DNA of 64,000 nt, from assembly GCF_000005505.3 (NCBI RefSeq), contig NC_016132.3:20946501-21010500 (forward strand), written 5' to 3'. Below, piece after piece: positions 11,378-22,800 of this stretch. The notes under the pieces are model-generated. The model saw nothing but the letters and a program-made list of their open reading frames with translations. It did no database searches and was not told the origin of the DNA. The stretch's first letter is position 1; each line of letters opens with the position of its first letter. The stretch comes from Brachypodium distachyon. Taxonomy: Eukaryota > Streptophyta > Magnoliopsida > Poales > Poaceae. The position numbers were made by a program, and so were the translations under genes.

Positions 11378-14071
11378 TCACATCGCTGGCTTAGATGATG
11401 TAAGATCATATGATGCACGGAACCGAAGGCCATTGCCTGTATTATTTGATACTGGGCAGAACCAGCAGAATATGCTCCGCCCCAACACCTGTGAAACAAT
11501 CAGGAAACGTCAGAACAAATAACAAGTGATGCTTCAATATTGTAATACTAGTGGAGCTTCAGTGTGAACTGTCAATAGCGGCAGCATAATATAACTACAT
11601 GTGAAAGTTTGATAAACATCATTTCCTCCTGAACAGATTGGGAAGAAATCCAGGTGCCTTGGAGGAAAGACTATTTGATTCTTCCTATTTGCGTTTATGT
11701 TTCGACAAGTGAAACGTTTAAACTCTCAGAGGAGGACAGAAAAAAGCAGTGCAAACGATATTTCTTAGTTTTCTTACTGAAATAAGATTCTCATAAACAC
11801 CAAGATCATATGGATGATGATAAAGGTCTCCACCCTTTTCTGCCAACCACATTGCTCTGACTCCTTCATGGTACTGCAACCATTAATAACAAGCATGGTT
11901 AAAAAATTCTGTAAACAATAATGTTGTCTAACATCAAGACAAATCTGGTGCACAAACCTCAATTGTAGTTTTATTCTGCAATATCAGGTAAATGTGCCAG
12001 CCCAAGAGAAATGTCAACGCCAAAGTTAATGGGCAAAGAATGACCCCACAAATAATCTGTCCATTTGATAAGTTTCAAAATTTGCACGTTCGAAATGTAT
12101 TGGAATGCCTGAAAATTGTTCAGATGAACATGCAACATGCTTGTAACTTGAAAAACCATTGCCAGAATACTTACAATCGATGTTTTAGAAGAATCACTTC
12201 CTGACTGTTCATCTTTAGGAGCACTGTGCATGACACTCCCTATAATCAGAATCTGAGAGAAAAGCATGGTACTTTTTAATGCTCTACAGCCCCAAGAAAT
12301 CACGCTTACTTCTTCCAAATATAAAAGGCCAACATGAGATTGTATGCCAAACTTTGATCAAGAATTAGACTAGTAATATGAGGCTATTGTGATGCAAAAA
12401 CATTTTCTAATGGTAAAACTTCTATACACATATGCCGAATATTATTTGTCCAATTGTTGATCAAAGTTTCACATAAGATTCTGTGTTGACCTTGTATATT
12501 TGGAAGAAGGGAGTACTAAAGTAACCAAAGAAACCAAAGTACCATAGAATAGAAGCTTGCAGTTACAGCATACAATACAAAGACCAAAAATATCTTGTAG
12601 TTCTCATGTCCAACACAGTTATTAATCCAAATGCAGTGATGGTCCTGCACATAAGAATTTGGTGAAAATGTGCAAGTGGAAAGCAAAAAGAGAAGGATAA
12701 AATCATATAATTAATACTAGCCAGCACCATTTTTAGAACACATCTCTTGCACACACGGCAATGGTGTGCACGTGGAGGCTTATAGTGTCCACATTTCTGG
12801 CAATATCTCAAATCACCACCCTGCAAAAACAGTACAGATACAATAAATCGAGACAATATTATAATAACCAAATGAGATGTTAATTTTTGTCAGCTATCCT
12901 CACTAAAGTATATTCCGGAGCAAATGGGTGGACGGGATTTCCCCACTTATTGAAAGAAATATAATGCCACCTACCCACCTCAACTTACTCTAATGCTAAT
13001 GGCTATCCAAAGATGGATACTATCCCTCTCATTTTCATATCATTTTTCGTGATAACCCAACATCACAATGCACATTGGTATGAAGTTTAAATATAGTAAC
13101 TTACTGACAGTGAATGATCAGCTAACATTAACACCACAAAGCAAATGGCTTAAATCACTTAAGTGCTTAATCACTTTAAGAGGAAATATAATCCAAAAAT
13201 CTTGTGTTGACTATAAACACCTTACTATTGTACAGTTATGTTTAAATGATCATGGCTCAACAACAGAAAAAACCACTCACACAATAGGTCAACCATTCTA
13301 ACACACGTATAGGCACAAAATGAAGGCAAAAGATATAAGGAATAGCAATACGAGCTGCTGAATTTTGAGTCACTTTGGTTTGTTTATATGTTGGGCCTGT
13401 TTGGTTTAATGACCATGGATAACATTTGAAACTTAAAGTACACCTTTCTACTCAACAATCTCAAACGCATTGAAAAAACCAAAATGTTATCTACAGTACC
13501 ACAAGCCTTCAAGCTCAGACTATATCCACATCCAGTGGAAGGTAACACGGGCGAACGCTCAGATTCAGAACTTTGAGCTGAAATTCGATAAAAGTGGAAC
13601 AATTTTACACTCTGAATGATTCATACTCTACTAACCGAATTGCCTTGAAACCGCATTTATCCTATAAACAGGCACGACATCCAAAACAAATTTCATACGA
13701 ATAAGGGAACATTTTGCAAGAACTGAGAACAGCATTCCACTCCACAGATCCCAAAACTCCACAGCAGGTAGCAGCCAACCGGGAGCGGGGGCACGCACCT
13801 TGCGCTTGACCTCGTGGACGGGGGTCTCTGCGTCCTCGACATCGGGTAGGAACGCGGGCGGCACGCGGCCCGGGTCCCGGCAGACGGCGACGGCGTAGGT
13901 GGCGAGGCAGGCGGCGGCGAGGGCCGTGAACGCGGCGGCGTTGGCGACCCCGGCAGCCGTGGCGAGCCCCAGCCACCCGGCGACCGCGACGAACACCGTG
14001 GTGTAGTAGACGTACCCGATCGCCGCGAGCACCGAGAAGATGGGCAGCGTCAGGTACCCCGGCCGCCCCAT
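11378..14071 (-). CDS. PAT16: DHHC-type protein S-acyltransferase, PAT16-like (7 exons)
   Basis: Minus-strand exons 14071-13799, 12820-12728, 12644-12543, 12252-12175, 12056-11958, 11873-11778 and 11488-11378 all join in phase 0 to give 283 residues. Two N-terminal membrane helices are followed by the DPG motif (CRDPGRVPP), the cysteine-rich domain beginning [17 protein letters not shown], and the catalytic DHHC at 123-126. Next come [11 protein letters not shown], two more helices and the TTxE motif (TTIE, 212-215). Sequence and length match the small plant PAT15/PAT16 group. The enzyme palmitoylates cysteines of membrane-associated proteins, probably at Golgi or endomembranes. The start codon opens a GC-rich first exon. 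Assignment to PAT16 rather than PAT15 is by overall resemblance only. Confidence 0.94.
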
Positions 14072-14947
14072 CGGCGGGCAGGCGGGACGGGGGGCGTGGT
14101 GGCGGCGTCGCGGGGGAGCCGCTCGCCTGCGCCTAGCTAGGGTTCCGGCCGGAGGAGGCGGGGGGCGCCGCGCATCCTGGGAGGAAAGGGAAGGTGGGGG
14201 GCGGCCGGCCCGTTTTTATGGGGAGGTTACTTTATTCCGCGGGAAGAAGCAGTGGCGAGATGGGGGCAGAGATTAGAGATGAGAGATGCAAGCAAGCACC
14301 AGTCGCGTTCGCGAGGAGCGAGCGACCGGTTTGGTAAAATGGCTATCTGCGTGAAGAACAACGTCGTTATGCAGAAAACGAGAGATATTTTTACGTGTTT
14401 CTTTGTGGAATTTCGTTGTCCTGCGTTCTGATTGAGGTGTATAAGAAATGTGAACTGAGGCGCACGTAGAAGAATGCTAAAATCCTTGGCAACAGAATTT
14501 TGTTATTATTGGTGATGTTGCCAATACGCTTTAGCTGCAACTATCTTCAGACTCTCTACTTGTTCGTTGCCCAACGCGGCTATGCCTCTGCCTGGCTGGC
14601 ACTAAAGCATGTATATAAATATGTTTTTTTTTGGAAGAGAGCAAGCAAGGTGGCAAGGAAACAGCACCGGTAAGCGTCCAATTTATAGCATCCTATCTTG
14701 AGTAGAGTACAATCATGTACCTGGAAATAATTTATGCATCTAGACTTTGACATAATAATATAACTATAACTATCATATTAACAAGAACGTAAATATTAAT
14801 TTCTCGACGTGCCTTGCGAGATATGCTGCCAGCCTGCCACGTGAGGATACAGAATGTTGTATGTGATGGGGGCAGATAACCACACAAATTACACATTACA
14901 CTCAATAAATGTTTTAAAAGATGTTCGGCATTCAGATAGAACAACAA
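14072..14947. other. DHHC gene promoter and spacer
   Basis: The first 150 bp are very GC-rich and are the likely leader and promoter of the minus-strand DHHC gene. The rest is AT-rich with no gene seen. Confidence 0.5.
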
Positions 14948-14988
14948 GTCAAGATGGCCGAGTTGGTCTAAGGCGCCAGTTTCAGGTA

Positions 14989-15020
<32 letters not shown>

Positions 15021-15028
15021 TCTTGACA
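14948..15028 (+). tRNA. trnL-CAG: tRNA-Leu (anticodon CAG)
   Basis: The acceptor arms GTCAAGA (14948-14954) and TCTTGAC (15021-15027) pair perfectly, with A as discriminator at 15028. The anticodon stem CCAGT/ACTGG encloses the loop TTCAGGT, with anticodon CAG at 14983-14985. An A box, TGGCCGAGTTGG, spans 14955-14966 and a B box, GGTTCAAATCC, lies at about 15008-15018. A long variable arm (class II) fits leucine. There is no intron. The TTTT at 15036-15039 is a plausible Pol III terminator. CCA is not encoded, as expected for a nuclear gene. Confidence 0.96.
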
Positions 15029-15094
15029 GATGATGTTTTGTCCATGTTAATTTTGGCTTCAAATCCCACTCTTGACAGATAATGTTTTCTCCAT
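15009..15094 (+). repeat. 49-bp-period duplication of the tRNA 3' end and terminator
   Basis: Positions 15009-15045 (T arm, acceptor 3' strand and terminator) recur at 15058-15094 with 35 of 37 bases identical. The second copy supplies another TTTT at 15085-15088. Only the 3' part of the tRNA is copied, so the second copy is not a tRNA gene. Confidence 0.9.
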
Positions 15095-15812
15095 ATTGTT
15101 CAGGTCATGTTTGTACAGTTAAGTTCCTTTTGACGATATCTAAAAATAAAGAGGGCATTAAGATATAATTTTTACGGCACCTTTTGATTGGAATGAGACA
15201 TGCGGATCTTTTTGCCGGGTAGTCATGAACCACTACAGTTTCAAGATTATCAGTAGACCTATAAACCCTTGTTGGAAGTAGAGTTGATACAGCGCATCGT
15301 TTCAAATATAGTCATATTGTCTTCTTGTTCTCACGTTCGTCGCAGCGACATTGCAGCAACACCTCTACGGTATCCAAGTATACACGTAGGAATATCGTGT
15401 ATTAAATTACTAGCTAGTTATGATCGGGCGACTTAGGCATGACAGGAGTGGTTGCAAAACATATCTTATTTTCCAATATGAGCTTTTAATGGGATGACAT
15501 GTCATTTCTCGCGTGTATGTTTAGCAATTTGTCCCGCCTCTCTCGCAGAAGATTTTTTTTAAATAAAAAAAACTTCCATGATGATCATGGGTGCATTTGA
15601 TGGTTACTCTTAAGCGTTAACAACAGATGTATGTGTGCTCACGTGACTCTACCTCAGTTGCATGAATTCCATGAGGCCGTGAGCTAGCAACGTGGGTAAT
15701 GTGAGCTGGGCAGCCATGGTTTTGCTAACTAATGAAAGTTAGTGCAAATGTCAGTATCGATGTATTCCAGCTCCTAACTACCACCAGCAAGCCAATCGTC
15801 CGTATGATCATA
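15095..15812. other. Intergenic, nothing recognised
   Basis: AT-rich spacer without supported genes. Confidence 0.45.
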
Positions 15813-16049
15813 CTCCCTCCATTTCATAAAGAATGACGTCCACGTTTTTCGAGGTCGAACTTTGACCAACGATTAGATCAATTGTATGTAAATTATATGT
15901 TACAAATTTTATATCGTTGGAAAGGTTTTTGAAATACGAATCCAATGATATAATTTTTGTAACACATAAGCCTCAAATCATTAGTCTAATTGTTGGTCAA
16001 ATCAAAATCTTGAAATGCGTGCGTGACATTCTTTATGAAATGGAGGGAG
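15813..16049. mobile_element. Tc1/mariner-type MITE (237 bp)
   Basis: The left end CTCCCTCCATTTCATAAAGA is an inverted match of TCTTTATGAAATGGAGGGAG on the right. TA target duplications lie at 15811-15812 and 16050-16051. The arms extend well beyond the ends: the interior TTTGACCAACGATTAG is mirrored by CTAATTGTTGGTCAAA. It ends about 160 bp before the GPAT start codon and so lies in that gene's proximal promoter. Confidence 0.9.
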
Positions 16050-16207
16050 TATTGCACAATACAAGACAACGAAGTAAGTACGGACATTTGGCAAGTGCAG
16101 AAGGGTATAAGTCGACAGACCCAGTTTGTTCCGAAGCACGTACAGGTGGCTTTGACTGCTGAATGGTGATTACAGGCGACCTCGGTAAAGACCATCGATC
16201 GACATAT

Positions 16208-18135
16208 ATGGCCATGTCGGCGTCGGCGCGCACGGGGGCCTCCGCGGTGTCCGTGGTGGCGGAGCTGGAGGGAGCGCTGCTGCGAGACGCGTGCACGTTC
16301 CCGTACTTCATGCTCGTGGCGTTCGAGGCGTCGGGCCTCCCGCGGTTCGCGGCGCTGCTGGCGCTCTGGCCGGCGCTGCGGCTGCTGGAGCTCCTGATGC
16401 CCGGGGCGCGCGGCCGTGGCATGGTGACGCGCTGCGCGGCGTTCGTGGCCACGGCGGGGGTGCCGGCGGCGGAGCTGGAGGCCGTGGCGCGCGCCGTGCT
16501 GCCCAAGTTCATGGCCGACGACGTCGACCCTGCGGCGTGGGCGGCGTTCGGCGCGTGCACTGGGAGGCGCGTCGTGGCGACACGCATGCCGCGGGTCATG
16601 GTGGAGTGGTTCGCCAGGGAGCACCTCGGCGCGCACGAGGTGGTCGGCTGCGAGCTCGAGTACAGCCGGCTCAGGCGGTCCACGGGGCTCGTCAGGGGCG
16701 GCGGCGACGAGGCACTCGGTGCCCGCCTGCGCGCGCTCTTCCGCGACGACGGCCGGCCGGACCTCGGTCTCGGCAGCCGGTCGGGAATGGCGCGGTCCTT
16801 CTTGCCCTTCTGCAAGGTGAATTCGGAGAAAGTTCTTGCATATCTTACGTGAAAGTCTTGTTATAACAATCAAAGCCAGATCTGGGTTTTCAAAATCCTT
16901 CGGGGCTTGTTTGGCACAAGCCCCGTTATTCAATTTTTTAGAGTATTATTCTCTCTAAATATATGTAGAAACGGTAAAAAGAACTGATAGGCTATAGGTA
17001 GGCTTAAATTACAAAGGAATAATCATCACAAAGATATTCTACAAAACCACCTCATTTTCATGCCAATTACAAATACACTCGTAATGAACAAGTCTTCAAA
17101 GGTCGATGCCATTACTCGATTATCACGAGATGCTAACTTACGTATCTCAATACATTCCCATACATATGTACATGCATGCAGGAACAACTCCAGCCGCCAT
17201 TCCTTGTGGACGACATCACAAATCAACCAAAATGTCCTCCGTTTCTACCAGTGATCTTCCACGACGGCCGCCTCGTGCGTCGGCCGACGCCTCTCACGTC
17301 CCTCGTCATCCTCCTCTGGCTCCCCCTCGGCGTTCTCCTCGCCTTCGTCCGTATCACCATCGGCCTCATATTCCCCAACGAGTTCATCCCCCAAATCATG
17401 CCCTTCCTTGGCGGCACCATCATCACGCACGGCAACCCTCCTCCAGCCCTCGCCACCGACGGCAAAGGCTCGCCGCCTCCCGGCATCCTCTTTGTCTGCG
17501 CGCACCGGACGCTCATGGACCCGGTGGTGCTGGCGTGCGTGCTGGGCCGTCGCCGCCTGGCCGCCGTGACCTACTCCATCTCCGGCTTCTCGGAGACCAT
17601 CGTCCCGATCCCAACGGTGCGGCTCACGCGCGACCGGGGCGTGGACGCGTCCCGGATGCGCGCTGCGCTGGCGCGGGGCGACGTGGTCGTGTGCCCTGAG
17701 GGCACCACGTGTCGGGAGCCCGTGCTGCTCCGCTTCTCGGCCCTCTTCGCAGAGCTCAGCGAACGGATCGTGCCCGTGGCCACAAACTATCAGGCGGAGC
17801 TCTTCCACCCGACCACGGCCAGGGGGCGGAAGGCCATGGACCCGGTCTTCTTCTTCATGAACCCGCGCCCGGTCTACGAGGTGACGTTCCTGGACCAGCT
17901 GCCCGCCGAGGCCACGTGCGCCGCCGGGAGGAGCCCCGTCGACGTCGCCAACCACGTGCAGAGATTGCTCGCGGCCACGCTCGGGTTCGAGTGCACCGGT
18001 TTCACCCGCAAGGACAAGTACCGGGTGCTCGCCGGCAACGACGGCACCGTCAACGCCAAGCCAGCTGCGGCGCCGACGACGAAGCCGGGATGGCAGCGCC
18101 GGATCAAGGGGGTGCTCCGGTTCTTGCTTCGCTGA
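16208..18135 (+). CDS. GPAT: Glycerol-3-phosphate acyltransferase, copy 1 (2 exons)
   Basis: Exons 16208-16816 and 17182-18135 give 520 residues, typical of land-plant GPATs that make cutin, suberin or other extracellular lipids at the ER. The N-terminal HAD-like domain begins [17 protein letters not shown]. The acyltransferase domain has block I HRTLMDP (H311, D316), block [13 protein letters not shown], block [12 protein letters not shown] (375-383) and block IV VPVAT. A membrane segment precedes it ([15 protein letters not shown]). In clades with an active sn-2 phosphatase the HAD motif is DxDGT; here it is ELEGA, so phosphatase activity is unlikely. This suggests a GPAT1/2/3-type member, though I cannot fix the clade. 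The ATG at 16208 was chosen because the paralogue on the other strand starts at the equivalent place. The gene is tail to tail with copy 2 at 37383-40022. Confidence 0.93.
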
Positions 18136-18423
18136 TTAATTAATCAGTGGCTAGCTGCAAAGGGAACGTTGGTTCTATACATGCGTGCATGTATGCAAAG
18201 ACGTGAAAATACGAGTCCGTAGAACCAGGGGAAAGCCAAGTGAAAGCACAAGAGTGGGTAAGTATAAATTCTATGAGTATAGTAGATAATTGTGCATTAT
18301 GCAGAGGAAAATAATAATCAAAACATGCGCGCCTGATAAGGAAAAAGACCGTGCAGAGAAGTTCAAATTTGTATTGTAAAAAAAACCGGTTGCACGTGTA
18401 CTTGTAACTGGTGCTTCCTAGGG
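18136..18423. other. GPAT copy 1 3' flank
   Basis: Contains the stop-proximal 3' UTR and spacer up to the putative left end of the large Mutator-like element. Nothing else is seen. Confidence 0.5.
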
Positions 18424-19872
18424 ACGGCATTACCAATTTTTCGGTGCAAATTGTTCAAACTCCATCAAAAAAGTTTAACAAATTATTAAAAAAACCATAG
18501 AGAAATGTTGTTTCATATTTATATGTAACGGAATTTATATCGCGTGAACGTTCTCGTGCGCGTCTTTCTGCGCTACGCGCTCCTGGCCGCTCGTTCTTTC
18601 GCGCGCACGATCCCAGCGTATGCCACGTGTTCTGCCGTCTCAACTCTTTCCATGTCAGTGCCAGCGTGGCTCTCCACGCGCACCGTGCTACGCTCGTGTT
18701 CGAATCACCGTTGCTTTGAATCGCACGGCCCAGAAGTAGCAGTTTGAACCTCGGCAACCGCGCCTGTCCAATTGCCCCTCGCTCGCTAATCTCCGTTAGG
18801 TGCGCGTTTAACCCCCCCCCCCCCTTTATTCTGCCCGAACTGTTGCCGTTACTCGCGCTCGTTGCTCTTGCTCTGTCCTCCTTCCGCCGTGCAGGTTTCT
18901 CATCCTGTTGGGGGGGGGGGGGGGGGAGAAGAGGAGGGCGATTTCGTCTGCATCTCGCCGCCGGCAAACCGGCTGGCAAATCGTGGTTTCGGTCCAATCG
19001 AACGGCGCAGCAGCAGGTATTCCCCGGCCCTTCTCTCCGAGAGCCATCTGTTCCTCCTCACTCGCCGCCCGGTGACATTTTTTGGCACCGTATTTCGTCG
19101 TGGATTCCGGTAGAAGGTGGTCTCGCGCGAGAAATTCATGGCGGAATTCGTTCCTACGAGGCAGGAGCGGGGGGGGGGGGGGGACCGTTTGATTGGCGGA
19201 TTGGAGAGAATCGGTGCGGATTTTAGTGTTGATTTTTTGGATTTTGGCATGTATTACGCATCTCGGTGTCAAGGGGTGTGGGGTGTAGGGTTTCGCAGTC
19301 TGTTTTTCATGGGCATGTGTAGTGTAGATTCGTTTCGTTTTTGTGTTGCTGATTAATCACCCTTCATCACCTCTGATTTTCAATTGCAGTCAATACTGTC
19401 TAAATATATCGCCCTTCATTCCCCGTGCATGTGTGTCATTCGTGATCCGAGTTTGATCTCGTTTTCTGCATTTTTCCGTTTCTGCATTGGGCAATAAGGG
19501 TATGGGCAGGGGGTTGTTCGGTAGGTTACTTAGGCGGGGTTTTGTGCGAAATATGTGATGTAAGATGTATGGGCGATGTATTCTAGTGTTTGATACAAGT
19601 GGTGAATCATGTACCTGTTTGTTGAACGTTTGTTGAATACAATCCTTCTATGTAAAATCATGTACTCAAGTTGTTGAATCATGCCCTTTTTCGGCTTTTT
19701 AGTGATGTGTTGTTGTACCCTGGTGTATCATACGATGTGGTTCATATGACAGTATCTAGGCATTTTTGCGCGTAGCAATATGTATGCATTTTTTCTGCCC
19801 TTATCCAACACGTACGTGTATCCGTTTCTAGGTTACAATTGACAAAGTGGTTACAAGTGGTTTAGTTGTGCG

Positions 19873-22800
19873 ATGGCTAGGAAACGTAAAGGCGATGACT
19901 CGGGCAGTGAAGACACAAAGGTAACTATATGTTTGTTGTCACGGAAATTTTAGTAACGGTTGGAATGTCATTTTTACATGGTACAACTCGGAGCTGCATG
20001 CACATGGTTACCTTTACTCTCCTGACATGGCAATATTATAAGTATTTCGCATGGCAACTCTACAAATGTTAAATGCATGCTGTTACTATTTGAAATAAAA
20101 GCGCTTGCAATACTACCCGTTTTTTAACTGCTTGTGTATGGGTATTTTCACTGTTCATATATGACATTTTTTGTAAAAGCTGATTTATGGATCATACTAT
20201 CTATTCATGTCCAATGAATGCAACACTATCTGTTTTCATGTCAATTGAATGCTTTTTCTTTGCTACTACTTAGGTCAAGCTTTAGAAATTTTACATTTTC
20301 TACATGTATATGGTTACTTGTATTATTCTCATATGGCAAATTTAGTAAAGATTGACATGGCAACTTCCCCTGTTTTCTGGTGTTTTTTATGGCCATCATT
20401 GGAATGATCATCCGATCATCTAATTGACACTGATTTATTTTCTTTAACTACTTTTTTTTCAGCTGCTTGTTCATGCAAGGAACAGGGCTTCCCCTTATGG
20501 GCTGACCCAATTGTATGATCATTTCAATGGTGGCCAAAAGCCGTCTTTTAGGATTATTGGGTGGCCGTCATTTCTCCATATAAAGACTACCAAGCTACAC
20601 AATCGTTTGGTCGATCATCTTGCGAGTTGCTACGATCCACATGATAGGTGTCTTGTCTTGCCTGAAAGGGGCAGGATCCCGATGACTGAAGAATCTTTTT
20701 ACAATGCCCTTGGGGCACCACGCGGCGAGTTGCCGGTGCCATACAGGGTAGACAAGGACATCGAGGCCCGGCTTGCACCGGAGCTGTTCCTAGGCATGGA
20801 CTTATCCAAAGCCCCCCTTCACAGCCAGGTGAACACTATGTTGAAGGAGATGACGGACTCCGGGGACAGATTTAAGAGGCTTGTGCTGATGTACATCATG
20901 AGCACTATAATAGCACCAACTACAAGCACTAGGATAAGCAATAGGTGCTATCCTGCAGTGGTATGTTTTGTCATTCGTATTGGAGGGTATCCCATTTTTA
21001 TCTACATCTATCTATGTTCTGTCATCATCACATCCTTATTGTCATGTCAATTTACATCTTTTTCATCCATCCTCATAACTGGGGCAACATATTCATCCGT
21101 GTGCTTGGCATGTCAACATTTTTTCCCCTGTTTTGCCCCTGGCAATTTAATACTTGTTTGCCCCTGGCAATTTATCCTTTATGTGATTGGCAACTTAATA
21201 CCTGTTTGCCCCTAGCAATTTATCCTTTGTGTGATTGGCAACTTATTATATTGTATTGAAGGCAACTCATACAGTTATCATGGTAAATCCATTTTTTTTC
21301 TTCTGAAAACACATGTGGAATATTGAATATTGTAAGAACCAAGCTTTTGTTTTGCACACAGGATAACATTCACAATGCGCACAGATATAATTTCTGCAAG
21401 ATGGTATGCAATTTTTTGTCTGTTGATCCCCTTATAATGATGACAATTTTTTGCTTCCCTTTCCCATCCATGGACTATTGAGGTGGGTTTTCACTTCTTT
21501 TTTTATGCAGCTGTTGTATGTTGATAGCCTGGACATAAGTGAGCTTGGCCTTGCTGTGCCAACCGCCCCGGTCGGAGTGAGCGCATGGACCAATCAATTG
21601 ATTGATGAAGTCATCCGAGCTGACATGAAAGAAGATGGCTCTTTTGGGAATCTCTAGGTTCAGCTATGCGATTTTTATTTTGATACCTTTTCGTCCTATC
21701 GGCATGTCAGTTATCACTTTCTCTCTTTTTTTTGGCGCATTAATTGTGTTTTTTTTTGTATCAGCTCGTCTCCGACTACGCTATGAACTATACCTTTTTT
21801 GGGGGCCCTCAACAGTTTTCTAGGTGGATTCGTCTAAACAGCCACCCTAACGTCAGACCAAAGGTATTGTTTTTTGTTTTGCCTCCCCTGCTTTTTTCAA
21901 AAATGTTTTTCTTTTGTTGCAGCCATAAGACAACCTTTTTTTTGTTCCTTAAGTCTTCTTTTTTTCCCCAATTATTGAATGTTCTTCTTTTTTGTAGATG
22001 CGGAAGAAGGTTGAAACACTTGTGGGTCAGTTTGCTTCAGGGATGACGTCCCTACTTGGCAACCTCGTGCAAGGATGGACTGGGCTGACACCCCCAGAAA
22101 GTGAAGAAATGTCCCGCCGGCTGCATGCGGTAACTGGTGGTGTGCTGACGCGTTTTCGTTCTGCAAGGGGCAGGTTTGAGATGGATAGTCAGCCAAGTGG
22201 GTCAGAAGATGACGACGATGATGATTACGTCAGTGATGATGATTCGGTCGGCAGCCCCAAGGACGATGGGTCTGACAGTGACAAGGATGATGACGACCCG
22301 CACCATGCCCCTCAAGATGGTGGGAATCATGACGATGCAATGGACAAAGACGACAGCCATGGGGGAGATGATAGTGGTAATAAAGCCACGAACAGCAACG
22401 AGTGCGCCGATCAAAATGCCAATATCGAGGTAGTACAGAACGATGAATCTGGGACAGGCGGAGGTGAGCTGGACGCTGGAGCAACAACGGCGAGAAATGT
22501 AAAGATGTCCATTGCGGAGCCGTCGAAAATGCAGCTGGTGAATTGAAGTTAAAGAGGCAGAGGTACATTTTGTTACATCTTCTGTTGTCATCATTTTCTT
22601 TTTTTATGGCAACTGCAGTTGTGATTATATGGCAATCTGGTCAAAAACAGTGCGGCAACTTATATGATGTAGTGTCTGGAGGCAGCTATAGCTGTGCTGA
22701 TATGACAATTTTGGCCAAAACAGTCCGGCAACCGACATGCTTTATGGCGGGGGTGGGGGAAGTAGTGTAATAGATGCACATTTAATAGATGCACATTGCT

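Noticed and set aside
15986..16933. 315-codon minus-strand frame opposite GPAT copy 1
   Set aside because: Shadow frame; arginine/proline-rich translation of the antisense strand that also crosses a MITE.
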